From the NCBI GenBank assembly GCA_950096585.1, contig CATNDK010000001.1, positions 1 to 64,000 on the forward strand: a stretch of DNA of 64,000 nt, read 5' to 3'. A program made the translations under genes and the position numbers. The notes under the pieces were generated by a model. It was not told the DNA's origin. It ran no database searches and was given only the letters and a program-made list of their open reading frames with translations. This DNA is from Thalassococcus halodurans (GTDB lineage: Bacteria; Pseudomonadota; Alphaproteobacteria; Rhodobacterales; Rhodobacteraceae). Shown piece after piece: positions 10,053 through 17,583 of this stretch. Position 1 is the stretch's first letter; each line of letters opens with the position of its first letter.

Positions 10053-11417
10053 TTAAACCCGAATATCCAGACCGTCGTTAATGACAACTGTTGTCATATT
10101 TTGGCTTTGTCCTTCGTCCAGAACGATGGAAGGCCCTTCAGCCCGCTTCAGATGTTCCTGGGCTGAAGCACCCCCATTTTGACCGCCGCCAAGCTGCAGA
10201 TTCAGCGACTCGTAGCCAACCGAAACAAGGTCTTTCTGAAGCGTTTCGATATGGCGGCGCATGAAATCCAGCGTCTCTGGCCGTTCAATATTGACGTGCA
10301 AAGTCCAGCCAGTTTCCGACCGCGTGATCTGCATTCGCAGTTTCCCGAGTTCTTCCGGATCTAAAACAATCTCAACCGGCCCTTCCGTGACCGCGGGGAT
10401 GGCTTCGACGACTCTTGCAGAAATTTGTGGTGCGACACTCGGGGATGGCTTGAAAACTGTTCCCGATGTTCGTTCCACGCCCAACTGTGGATCAATTGAT
10501 ATCGCCGGTGGCACGAAATCTTGCTTTTGGGAGGCAGGCTGAATTTCTACAGCTCGTGCCTCTGCCGATAAGTGGCTACTAAAGGTTTGCTGCTTCGGAA
10601 GCACGCTATAATGACCCTCGCGTTCGGAGGTCTCGGGTGTGGAATCAGTCGCTTTTTCGATGTCTTTTGCAGGCTTCACACCAAAATTCTGCGTCTCGCT
10701 CCCACTAGTCACGACAGGCGATACTGTTTGGTTTTCACTCTTGCTTATTAAAGTGGGGATGTTTTGTTTTCTATCTCCAGCTTCAAGTTTTTCAAGATTG
10801 GTGTCGAGTTGTCTTTTATTGATTTCATTCTCAGAAAATTGGAACGTTCCTTTAGGAAATACTGACGTCGCATTTTGGAGGTTATTGCGTTCACCAATGG
10901 CTACAGTCTTAACTAAATCGTCAGCTCCAATCGATTCTCTCTCTACCCTGTTTGGGAAATGAGAAATATTATCCCCAACCTCAAGCTGATCTGTATTTCC
11001 CGGGTTAAATCCCACCGATATTCGTTCTATTTCTGTATCAGGATATTTGGGAAAACTTTTGAAACTAAAAGTAGATAAATCACTTTCCTTCGCTTTATCA
11101 AATTCGACAAATTGATCTGTCACTTTTTGTATTTGGCCGTAATGGACCCTACCATCATCGAGAGCATCCTCAAAACTTTGACCTTCGGAATCAACGACCA
11201 ATTCAGAAACGTTCTGATCCGCTTCAATATCAACTTCGGGAATCACATCATCCTGCCCGGGCTCAGCGGGCGCAGAGCCCTCCTCCGGCAGCACCGCCAT
11301 CAACTCGTTCAACACAAATAGGAAATCTTCCCCTTGGTTTTCCAAGCCTTCATCCACCGGACAACCAGTTCTGCCAACCGCACCGAGTGTTGCCATAATT
11401 GAGTTTGGGATAAACAT
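10053..11417 (-). CDS. fliK: Flagellar hook-length control protein FliK
   Basis: FliK measures hook length and switches the export gate from hook to filament substrates through FlhB. The assignment rests on the C-terminal domain (about residues 340-430), with VEIVLDPEELGKLRMQITRSETGWTLHVNIERPETLDFMRRHIETLQKDL matching the conserved LxPeeLGxvevxl pattern. The first 320 residues are low-complexity, polar and poorly conserved, as expected of the ruler region. The DNA coding the middle part (about 10550-11300) is visibly AT-richer than its surroundings. A good AGGAGG precedes the ATG by 6 nt. Divergent from the small rod-binding gene. Confidence 0.88.
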   Translation of the reverse strand: MFIPNSIMATLGAVGRTGCPVDEGLENQGEDFLFVLNELMAVLPEEGSAPAEPGQDDVIPEVDIEADQNVSELVVDSEGQSFEDALDDGRVHYGQIQKVTDQFVEFDKAKESDLSTFSFKSFPKYPDTEIERISVGFNPGNTDQLEVGDNISHFPNRVERESIGADDLVKTVAIGERNNLQNATSVFPKGTFQFSENEINKRQLDTNLEKLEAGDRKQNIPTLISKSENQTVSPVVTSGSETQNFGVKPAKDIEKATDSTPETSEREGHYSVLPKQQTFSSHLSAEARAVEIQPASQKQDFVPPAISIDPQLGVERTSGTVFKPSPSVAPQISARVVEAIPAVTEGPVEIVLDPEELGKLRMQITRSETGWTLHVNIERPETLDFMRRHIETLQKDLVSVGYESLNLQLGGGQNGGASAQEHLKRAEGPSIVLDEGQSQNMTTVVINDGLDIRV

Positions 11418-11470
11418 GTTGGCCTCCTGATTGTGCCTACAGAAGACATGAATTTGTTACCAAATTATTC

Positions 11471-11501
11471 ACCTCCTACAGATTACGTCGTCACAGGAGG
11501 T
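11471..11501 (+). promoter_or_regulatory. Hairpin covering a ribosome binding site
   Basis: ACCTCCT (11471-11477) is the exact complement of AGGAGGT (11495-11501), separated by 17 nt. The second arm contains the Shine-Dalgarno sequence of the gene at 11506, so the folded RNA would hide the ribosome binding site. On the other strand the same palindrome lies 5' of fliK. Complementarity is seen; a regulatory role is inference. Confidence 0.45.
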
Positions 11502-11505
11502 AAGT

Positions 11506-11751
11506 ATGGACACAACAAACTATGGACTTTTGGCATATCGTAGCGCGCCGCAAAAGGTTGCCTCGAAGTGCGACCTATTGGAGCAAGCCTTTTTGGAGAA
11601 CTACTTAAAAACAACCAAAGCGTTTCAAAATTCTGAGACTGAGTTCTCTTTCGTTTTTTATCAGGAGCTTTCCAAAAAGTTATCAGAAAAAATTGATTTA
11701 AATCTTGGGTGCATTGACGAAAACAAAACTCGAAAAGCCAATCCTCGTTAA
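11506..11751 (+). CDS. Small FlgJ/CheL-like rod-binding protein
   Basis: An 81-aa protein with the pattern of the rod-binding domain found at the N-terminus of FlgJ: LLEQAFLENYLKTT, a polar turn, then FSFVFYQELSKKLSEKIDLNLG, equivalent to the FEALFLxQMLK...FxxMLDxQLAxxLAxxGxLGLA layout of the family. No muramidase domain is present, as is usual in alphaproteobacteria where rod-binding proteins are stand-alone. It would act as a scaffold for rod assembly in the periplasm. A perfect AGGAGG lies 5 nt before the ATG. Codon use is AT-rich. No other flgJ is in the cluster, which supports the call, though similarity is weak and read by eye. Confidence 0.6.
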   Translation: MDTTNYGLLAYRSAPQKVASKCDLLEQAFLENYLKTTKAFQNSETEFSFVFYQELSKKLSEKIDLNLGCIDENKTRKANPR

Positions 11752-11762
11752 CCCAAATTTAG
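11748..11762 (+). promoter_or_regulatory. CtrA-like site upstream of fliC
   Basis: TTAACCCAAATTTAG fits the CtrA consensus TTAA-N7-TTAA with one mismatch. It overlaps the stop codon of the rod-binding gene and lies 125 nt before the flagellin start. CtrA controls flagellar genes in several Rhodobacterales, so a role in fliC transcription is plausible, but a single near-match of 8 defined bases is weak evidence. Confidence 0.4.
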
Positions 11763-11886
11763 TCTGTGGCCAACAATTTTGGCGATGCGATCAAAAGTCG
11801 GCACGGTACGACCGTTCATGTCAGAAGGCATTGATATCAAGGAAAATCGAAAATGGCGCTAAAGGCGCTTATGAAAGGACATGTCA

Positions 11887-13155
11887 ATGTCGAGTATTCT
11901 TACAAATAATGGCGCGATGGTTGCGCTGCAAACACTGAAGTCGATCAACGGAAATCTGGCAGACACACAGAACCAGATTGCGACGGGCAAAACGGTTGCC
12001 AATGCAAAAGACAACTCTGCCGTCTGGGCGATTTCCAAGGTGATGGAATCTGACGTGCAGGGATTCCAGGGTATTTCCGACAGCCTCAACCTTGGTGAAT
12101 CCACGGTTGCTGTGGCCCGACAAGCGTCGGAAACTGTCACAGATCTTCTGACCGAGATGAAGGGAAAGATCGTCTCTGCACAGGAAGAAAACGTCGATCG
12201 TGCGAAAATCCAAACGGATATCGATGCGCTGAAAGACCAGATTTCGTCGGTCGTGAACGCGGCTCAGTTCAACGGTCTGAATCTGCTGTCCAACGGCAGC
12301 ACCGACGAGGGTTCTGGCACGGTCAACGTTCTATCGTCTCTGGATCGCTCAGCCTCCGGTGTCGAGGCAAGTGATATCTCGATCGCGAAACAGGATTTGC
12401 GTCAGGACCAGCAGGACTTTACCGGCGGCACAGTGGCCGTATCCACAGCTGACCAAACACTGAACGCAACACAGACTCGCACACTTTCGGTCGCGGCACC
12501 GACGGCAGGTCAGGTCTTTAGCATCGAAATTACCGGAACGGATGCCGACAACAGCACGTTCACAGCGGCCGATTACACATCTGGCGCAACAACTGCAGAT
12601 GCTAAAAAGATGTTCTACGTTGCCAAGGACGGTGACTCTGCCGCAGACGTGGCCGCCGGTCTGGCGTCGGCCTTTGCCAGCTATGCTGAGGAGCAGGGTC
12701 TTGATACCAACGTTCTGAACATCACGGCAGATGGCGATAGCCTGACCGCGACATCGGGTGTTACTGACGCAAACGATACAATTGCCGTTGGTATCAACAC
12801 GGTCACAGCGCCGACCAGCGTTACCATTGGTGGCGGGTTGTCTCAACTTTCTGATATTGACGTCACAACCAATGAAGGCGCGGATGCCGCTCTGACGGCG
12901 ATCGAATCCATGATTGATACGGCAATCGACGCATCTGCCTCTTTCGGTTCGGTCGAAGGACGCATCGAGACACAAGAGAAGTTCATCTCGTCTCTCACAG
13001 ATGCCCTGAAGTCCGGTATCGGGACACTGGTTGATGCCGACATGGAAGAGGCGTCCGCGCGTCTTCAGGCACTTCAAGTTCAGCAGCAGCTGGGTGTTCA
13101 GGCTCTCTCGATTGCCAACCAGGCACCGCAGAGCTTGTTGTCCCTGTTCCGCTAA
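11887..13155 (+). CDS. fliC: Flagellin
   Basis: Major filament subunit, 422 aa. Conserved N-terminal helix (MSSILTNNGAMVALQTLKSINGNLADTQNQIATGK, residues 1-35, continuing to about 140) and C-terminal helix (LQALQVQQQLGVQALSIANQAPQSLLSLFR) flank a variable, Thr/Ser/Ala-rich exposed centre (about 145-330) with no cysteine. The track starts at an ATG at 11881, but AAGGA is only 1-2 nt from that codon and about 7 nt from the ATG at 11887, which also gives the normal family N-terminus. The leader RNA upstream is the expected target of FlbT encoded just downstream. It is the only flagellin in the window. Confidence 0.95.
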   Translation: MSSILTNNGAMVALQTLKSINGNLADTQNQIATGKTVANAKDNSAVWAISKVMESDVQGFQGISDSLNLGESTVAVARQASETVTDLLTEMKGKIVSAQEENVDRAKIQTDIDALKDQISSVVNAAQFNGLNLLSNGSTDEGSGTVNVLSSLDRSASGVEASDISIAKQDLRQDQQDFTGGTVAVSTADQTLNATQTRTLSVAAPTAGQVFSIEITGTDADNSTFTAADYTSGATTADAKKMFYVAKDGDSAADVAAGLASAFASYAEEQGLDTNVLNITADGDSLTATSGVTDANDTIAVGINTVTAPTSVTIGGGLSQLSDIDVTTNEGADAALTAIESMIDTAIDASASFGSVEGRIETQEKFISSLTDALKSGIGTLVDADMEEASARLQALQVQQQLGVQALSIANQAPQSLLSLFR

Positions 13156-13164
13156 AGGGACATC

Positions 13165-13189
13165 GGGCAGGCTTTCATTGAGCCTGCCC
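13165..13189 (+). terminator. Hairpin between fliC and flaF
   Basis: GGGCAGGCT (13165-13173) pairs perfectly with AGCCTGCCC (13181-13189) around a 7-nt loop, 9 nt after the flagellin stop. There is no run of T after it, so it is more likely a partial terminator or an RNA-stabilising 3' structure that lets abundant fliC mRNA exceed the downstream flaF-flbT message. The stem is seen; its role is inference. Confidence 0.55.
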
Positions 13190-13220
13190 ATTCAGAACTT
13201 CAAAATTGAGGATTATTTCA

Positions 13221-13598
13221 GTGAACGCAGTCGCAAATGCGAAGTATGGCTATTCATCTTTCTCCAACGCCACCAGATCTGAACAATCCATTGAGTACGA
13301 CATTATTGCACGGGTTACCGCCGAATTGGATGCCGCAAGCAAAATACAAGGCAATGACTTCAGCGCGTTTGTGAAAGCGCTTTCGAATAACAGACGACTA
13401 TGGGTCCTTTTGGCATCTGACGTGGCTCACCCGTCCAACCGCCTGCCGAAGCCGCTTAAAGCACAGATTTTCTACCTGTCCCAATTTGTCGAACAAAAAT
13501 CACGCGAGGTCCTACGAGACCGGGGAGACGTGGCGCCACTGATCGAAGTCAATCGAAGCCTTCTTAACGGTCTCGGGCAGCAAGGAGCAAAAAGATGA
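13221..13598 (+). CDS. flaF: Flagellar biosynthesis regulator FlaF
   Basis: FlaF is an alphaproteobacterial flagellin helper that promotes flagellin synthesis and secretion and acts together with FlbT. The 125-aa product begins at a GTG (VNAVANAKYGYSSFSNATRSEQSIEYDIIARVTAEL), the equivalent of the family's MNAYxxA...Y, with TGAGG 9 nt upstream; the TTG used by the ORF track at 13206 is inside that ribosome binding site. The conserved NRRLWVLLASDVAHPSNRLP segment is diagnostic. Its stop overlaps the flbT start by 4 nt. Confidence 0.9.
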   Translation: MNAVANAKYGYSSFSNATRSEQSIEYDIIARVTAELDAASKIQGNDFSAFVKALSNNRRLWVLLASDVAHPSNRLPKPLKAQIFYLSQFVEQKSREVLRDRGDVAPLIEVNRSLLNGLGQQGAKR

Positions 13599-13999
13599 GC
13601 GGACTGGTTCTAAAACTGGCACCAAAAGAGCGCCTGTTGATCAACGGGGCTGTGATTGAAAATGGTGATCGTCGAAGCCGGTTGTCGATCCTGACATCCG
13701 ATGTGAACATCCTGCGCCTGAAAGATGCGATCCATCCGACCCAAGCCAAAACCCCGGTAAAACGGGTATGCTATGCCGCGCAACTTGTCCTGATTGGCGA
13801 GCTTTCCGCAGCCGAAGGAAAAGCAGCGCTACTGAAAGGATTGGAGGAGCTGAGTCATGTTCTGTTGGACAACGACAGCCGCCACCATCTGAGCCTTGCG
13901 ACAGACGCTGTTTTGGATGGAAATTTTTACTCGTGTCTCAAGACATTGCGAAATCTGATTCCACGTGAAAATCGCCTGCTTGGAGCCTGTCAGGAATGA
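13595..13999 (+). CDS. flbT: Flagellin mRNA regulator FlbT
   Basis: FlbT binds the flagellin mRNA leader and, in Caulobacter, triggers its decay when the hook is incomplete, linking filament synthesis to assembly. The 134-aa protein starts MSGLVLKLAPKERLLINGAVIENGDRRSRLSI, the conserved beta-rich FlbT N-terminus, and includes the family's NGDFYxxLKxLRxLIPxE equivalent (DGNFYSCLKTLRNLIPRE). It overlaps flaF and the DUF1217 gene by 4 nt on each side, so the three are translated together. Confidence 0.92.
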   Translation: MSGLVLKLAPKERLLINGAVIENGDRRSRLSILTSDVNILRLKDAIHPTQAKTPVKRVCYAAQLVLIGELSAAEGKAALLKGLEELSHVLLDNDSRHHLSLATDAVLDGNFYSCLKTLRNLIPRENRLLGACQE

Positions 14000-14796
14000 G
14001 CTTTCAGCCGGTCATCGTCGGATCCGGTCTTGTTGGCTGGAACTTTTTGCAATCGACATTCGATCGGCAAAACGAGCTATTTCAAAAAAGCCCGTTAATT
14101 TTGCGGGATACTGAATACTTCGCCGAAAACATTGCTAGCGTTCAAAATGCCGAAGACCTGGTGAATGACCGGCGTTTGCTGCGTGTCGCTTTGAAAGCAT
14201 TCGGCTTACAGGACGACATCAATTCCAAAGCGCTGATTTCCAAAGTCCTGTCAGAGGGCACAGAAAGTTCGAGTTCTCTGGCGAACAAACTGTCTGACTC
14301 CAGATATGCTGAATTTTCGAAGACCTTCGGTTTTGGCAACGCAAACGGGGCGCAAACTTTGGCTGATGGCTTCGCCGAAGACATCATTGCCCGCTACAAT
14401 GCACAATCATTCGAAATCGCGGTGGGCGAGCAGAACGAAACGCTACGCTTGGCTTTGAATGCGGAACGGAAACTGCCGGAACTTGCCGAGCAGTCCAGTT
14501 CCAACGACTCGCTTTGGTATCAAATCATGGGAACACCGCCGCTGCGCGAGGTATTCGAATCTGCGCTGGGATTGCCGAGTTCGTTTGGCCAAATTGATAT
14601 CGACCAGCAACTTGAAGTTTTCCAAGACAAAGCCAACCAACGTTGGGGGACAGATGATGTCCGCGAACTGGCAAAGCCGGAGATGTTGGAAGAGATTACG
14701 AAAACCTATCTTCTACGGGAACAGGCGCAAGAGATCGGCTCTTCGAGTTCCGGCAGCATTGCCTTGACCCTACTTCAATCAATTTCCTTCGGCTGA
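13996..14796 (+). CDS. DUF1217 flagellar protein
   Basis: A 266-aa protein of the DUF1217 family, found in alphaproteobacterial flagellar clusters and of unknown function. It has no signal peptide or membrane segment and is mostly predicted helix. The repeated pattern seen in the family is present twice: LRDTEYFAENIASVQNAEDLVNDRRLLRVALKAFGL and LREVFESALGLPSSFGQIDIDQQLEVFQDKANQRWG. Translation is coupled to flbT by a 4-nt overlap, which points to a role in flagellin handling or filament assembly, but this is inference from position. It converges on fliI with a 4-nt gap. Confidence 0.8.
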   Translation: MSFQPVIVGSGLVGWNFLQSTFDRQNELFQKSPLILRDTEYFAENIASVQNAEDLVNDRRLLRVALKAFGLQDDINSKALISKVLSEGTESSSSLANKLSDSRYAEFSKTFGFGNANGAQTLADGFAEDIIARYNAQSFEIAVGEQNETLRLALNAERKLPELAEQSSSNDSLWYQIMGTPPLREVFESALGLPSSFGQIDIDQQLEVFQDKANQRWGTDDVRELAKPEMLEEITKTYLLREQAQEIGSSSSGSIALTLLQSISFG

Positions 14797-14800
14797 ATTT

Positions 14801-16141
14801 TTAGGACGCAGCTTTAATTGTGCCAGCGGCCGCCCTACGCAGGATCAGGTTCAATTTGGCAAAGCTCTGCTCGTGACCTGAAACGCTTTTATCCGAGACA
14901 AATGAATCCAGCTCTGGCCATGCCACCACAGCTTCGTCAATTCTCGGGTCTGCGCCCTCGCGATAAAGACCTGCCCGCATCATCGGCTCGATCTTTTCAT
15001 ACTGGCCCAACAAGCGACGCGCATGTGTTAGCAAATCATTCTCGGGCTCAGATGCAGCTTCTGGCAGGCTTCTGGACACCGAACGCAAGATATCAATCGC
15101 GGGGAATCTGCCGCGCTCTGCGATTTCCCGGTCCAAAATAACATGCCCGTCCAAGGTACCTCTAAGAACATCGGCGACCGGTTCTTCCATATCGGAGCCA
15201 GCGACGAGCACGGTGAAAACCGCGGTGATATCGCCCTGCCCTTCACCACCTGGCCCAGCGCGTTCGCATAGGCCCATGAGCTCGGCGGGCATCGAGGGGG
15301 GAAACCCCTGCAGGACGGGCAATTCACCAGCAGAAAAGGCGATGTCGCGGTGAGCTTCGGCCATGCGCGTCAGTGAGTCGGCCAGATAAAGAACCTGTTT
15401 GCCTTGGTCGCGGAAATATTCTGCGATTTCCATAGCAGAGCGGGCGCAACGCCGTCTTTCCAACGCCGGTCGTTCAGAGCTTGCCGCAACGACGATGCTT
15501 TTTGCCATGCCTTCCGACCCCAGAACGTTCTGCACAAAATCGCGGATTTCTCGACTGCGTTCACCGACCATCGCCACCACGACAACATCGACGTTTATTC
15601 CGCGGGTCAACTGCGCCAGCAGACGGGATTTACCGACACCGGAGCCAGCAAAAACTCCGATCCTTTGACCCTGTGCCAGCGGCAAAAACGTATCAAAGAC
15701 CGCCAGTCCGGTCTTAAGCCGTTCCCCCAGACCACGACGGGACATCGGAGAAACCGTTCGTATGGAAGTCGCATCTTCGGAAACGGGGATAGGACGACCA
15801 TCCAATGGCTGTCCGTCCGGATCAATAACACGACCAATCCAGCCCAGATTCGGGCGCAGACTGATATTGCTCCACTGCGTCACGCGATCACCGATCGAGA
15901 TACCGGACAAGGGCCCCTCGACCATCACTCCGGCGCCCTGATCGGACAGGCGCAAAACCTCGGCAAATAGCTTTCTGCCGCTGTTCTGCGTGATCTGCAC
16001 CCGATCAGAGACAGACAGAAGATTGGTTAAACCGGAGACCCAGACGATATTGCTGTCAACGGCGTGAACGCGGCCCGCAACACGAGACATCCGCAATTTG
16101 CCAATTTCGGTTGCCAGTCCTGCCAATTCGAATCGATCCAT
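14801..16141 (-). CDS. fliI: Flagellum-specific ATPase FliI
   Basis: FliI is the hexameric ATPase at the cytoplasmic base of the flagellar export apparatus. The 446-aa protein has a beta-barrel N-terminal domain, Walker A AGSGVGKS at residues 165-172 and Walker B QVLYLADSLTRMAEAHRDIAF near 245, plus the family motif VVAMVGERSREIRDF. Length is typical. It stands alone on the minus strand, divergent from flgB; its usual partner FliH is not in the window, and a candidate FliJ lies at 20760. FliI rather than an F1 beta subunit is supported by flagellar context and the SGxLPVLQGFPPSMP element. Confidence 0.95.
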   Translation of the reverse strand: MDRFELAGLATEIGKLRMSRVAGRVHAVDSNIVWVSGLTNLLSVSDRVQITQNSGRKLFAEVLRLSDQGAGVMVEGPLSGISIGDRVTQWSNISLRPNLGWIGRVIDPDGQPLDGRPIPVSEDATSIRTVSPMSRRGLGERLKTGLAVFDTFLPLAQGQRIGVFAGSGVGKSRLLAQLTRGINVDVVVVAMVGERSREIRDFVQNVLGSEGMAKSIVVAASSERPALERRRCARSAMEIAEYFRDQGKQVLYLADSLTRMAEAHRDIAFSAGELPVLQGFPPSMPAELMGLCERAGPGGEGQGDITAVFTVLVAGSDMEEPVADVLRGTLDGHVILDREIAERGRFPAIDILRSVSRSLPEAASEPENDLLTHARRLLGQYEKIEPMMRAGLYREGADPRIDEAVVAWPELDSFVSDKSVSGHEQSFAKLNLILRRAAAGTIKAAS

Positions 16142-16188
16142 CGTGCGCTCCGTTCAACTCTCGCAAACGGTTTCTAAAGGAATCGCGG

Positions 16189-16203
16189 TTAAGGCTTGAT
16201 TGA
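16189..16203 (+). promoter_or_regulatory. CtrA-like site between fliI and flgB
   Basis: TTAAGGCTTGATTGA fits TTAA-N7-TTAA with one mismatch and lies 23 nt before the flgB start in the divergent fliI/flgB intergenic region. Position close to the start suits a promoter-overlapping activator site. Evidence is a single near-match. Confidence 0.3.
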
Positions 16204-16225
16204 AGCCACCGAGGGAGAAGCCCCG

Positions 16226-16609
16226 ATGTTCCAAAATATGCAGGTCTTAGACGCCTCTATCGCACTTGCGAAAAATGCTGGGCGCCGTCAGGCCGCCAGC
16301 GCCCAAAACCTCGCGAACGCAGATACGCCGGGATACAAAGCTCTGCGCGTATCCACGTTTCAGGCCAGCTTTGACTCGGCCAGCGGTCAGCAGATCAAGA
16401 CCACGCGCAGTCAGCATACAGGCCGCGCCGCGCCCTTTGCTTTTCAAGATCAGATTGTCAATCGCACGAGCGCGGACCCGAATGGCAATGCCGTGAATCT
16501 GGAAGAGGAAATGATGGAGGCCGCTCAGGCCAAAAGCGATCACACAAAAGCGCTGTCTATCATTCAATCCAGCCTAAAAATCCTGCGCCTTAGCCTTGGA
16601 AAATCATGA
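16226..16609 (+). CDS. flgB: Flagellar proximal rod protein FlgB
   Basis: FlgB is a rod subunit next to the MS ring. The 127-aa protein has the rod-family motif ASAQNLANADTPGYKAL near residue 30 and the C-terminal helix EEEMMEAAQAKSDHTKALSIIQSSLKILRLSLGK. The ATG at 16226 follows GGGAGAAG by a suitable distance; the track start at 16196 adds ten residues absent from the family. It leads a tight operon flgB-flgC-fliE-fliQ-flgF-flgG-flgA-flgH-fliL and overlaps or nearly touches flgC. Confidence 0.93.
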   Translation: MFQNMQVLDASIALAKNAGRRQAASAQNLANADTPGYKALRVSTFQASFDSASGQQIKTTRSQHTGRAAPFAFQDQIVNRTSADPNGNAVNLEEEMMEAAQAKSDHTKALSIIQSSLKILRLSLGKS

Positions 16610-16620
16610 GGTCAGAACAG

Positions 16621-17013
16621 ATGAATGATTTTTCCAACGCCATTAAGGTCACCGCAAGCGGGCTGCACGCACAAGCGACGCGCCTGCGCCACCTGTCCGA
16701 AAATATCGCAAACGCAGACACGCCCGGCTACCAGCGGAAGACCGTTGCTTTCGAAGCTGTGCGCGCAGGTACCGGCGAGCCCACCACTGTTTCGACCGGT
16801 CCGGTGCTATTGGACCCGACGGATGGCGAACGGATTTTTGAGCCGGGCCATCCACTGGCCGACGAAAGCGGTTTTTACGAAGGTTCCAACGTCAATTTGC
16901 TGATCGAAATGGCCGATTCCCGCGAAGCCCAGCGCACCTACGAAGCGAACCTGAAAATGTTCGAGCAAACCAAAGAAATGTCGCGCGGCCTTTACGACCT
17001 TCTCAGACGATAA
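16621..17013 (+). CDS. flgC: Flagellar proximal rod protein FlgC
   Basis: FlgC is a rod subunit stacked on FlgB. Its 130 aa contain ASGLHAQATRLRHLSENIANADTPGYQRKTVAFE (rod signature) and the C-terminal EGSNVNLLIEMADSREAQRTYEANLKMFEQTKEM, which gives the coiled pair of D0 helices. An earlier in-frame ATG at 16606 overlaps flgB, but GAGG lies 9 nt before the ATG at 16621, which also matches the family start MNDFSNAIKV. The next gene, fliE, begins 23 nt on. Confidence 0.93.
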   Translation: MNDFSNAIKVTASGLHAQATRLRHLSENIANADTPGYQRKTVAFEAVRAGTGEPTTVSTGPVLLDPTDGERIFEPGHPLADESGFYEGSNVNLLIEMADSREAQRTYEANLKMFEQTKEMSRGLYDLLRR

Positions 17014-17036
17014 CCACCCAAATCTAGGAGACCAGA

Positions 17037-17312
17037 ATGGACATCCGAACCCTGTTTTCAAATCAAACGAACTCGATCCAAGCGGCGACAAAACCAGATG
17101 CAATGGCAGCCGCAGCTGCTGAAAAGTTCGAAAGTTTTTCCGCGACGCTTGCCAATGCCGAGGGCGAAGCCAAAGCTGCCCTGTCGGGTAACGCAGATCC
17201 CCATGCTCTTGTGACGGCGCTTGCGCAATCTGAACTGGCTGTCGAAACCGCCGTGACACTGCGCAACAAAGTGGTCGAGGCCTACCAAGAAATTCTTCGG
17301 ATGCCGGTCTGA
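17037..17312 (+). CDS. fliE: Flagellar hook-basal body protein FliE
   Basis: FliE is the adaptor joining the MS ring and the rod and one of the first exported proteins. The 91-aa protein ends in the conserved ALVTALAQSELAVETAVTLRNKVVEAYQEILRMPV, the FliE helix that resembles a rod D0 domain. AGGAGACCAGA precedes the ATG. Position between flgC and fliQ is normal for alphaproteobacteria. Confidence 0.93.
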   Translation: MDIRTLFSNQTNSIQAATKPDAMAAAAAEKFESFSATLANAEGEAKAALSGNADPHALVTALAQSELAVETAVTLRNKVVEAYQEILRMPV

Positions 17313-17315
17313 GCC

Positions 17316-17582
17316 GTGCAGGACACCCAGATATACGACGTGCTGCGTCAGGGGCTTTGGATCGCGACAATAACGTCAACCCCGATCCTTCTTGCCGCAC
17401 TTGTGACCGGACTGTGCATTGGCCTGTTTCAGGCCCTGACGTCCGTTCAGGAAATGACGCTAACCTTTGTGCCCAAACTCGTGGCCATCGTCGCCGTTTT
17501 CTGGATGTCGATGAACTTTATGACGGAAACGCTCGTGTCATTTTTCCATAGCCAGATCATCCCCCTAATCACGGAAAGCTGA
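17316..17582 (+). CDS. fliQ: Flagellar export gate protein FliQ
   Basis: FliQ is a small helical-hairpin subunit of the FliPQR export gate. The 88-aa product has two long hydrophobic segments (LWIATITSTPILLAALVTGLCIGLFQAL and LTFVPKLVAIVAVFWMSMNFM) with the conserved TSVQEMTLTFVPK between them. It starts at GTG, 3 nt after fliE. FliR is encoded at 22265 and FliP is not in this window. Confidence 0.93.
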   Translation: MQDTQIYDVLRQGLWIATITSTPILLAALVTGLCIGLFQALTSVQEMTLTFVPKLVAIVAVFWMSMNFMTETLVSFFHSQIIPLITES

Positions 17583-17583
17583 G

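Noticed and set aside
12349-13191. 280-aa minus-strand ORF opposite flagellin
   Set aside because: Antisense to the variable part of fliC; Cys- and Arg-rich shadow composition with no start signal.
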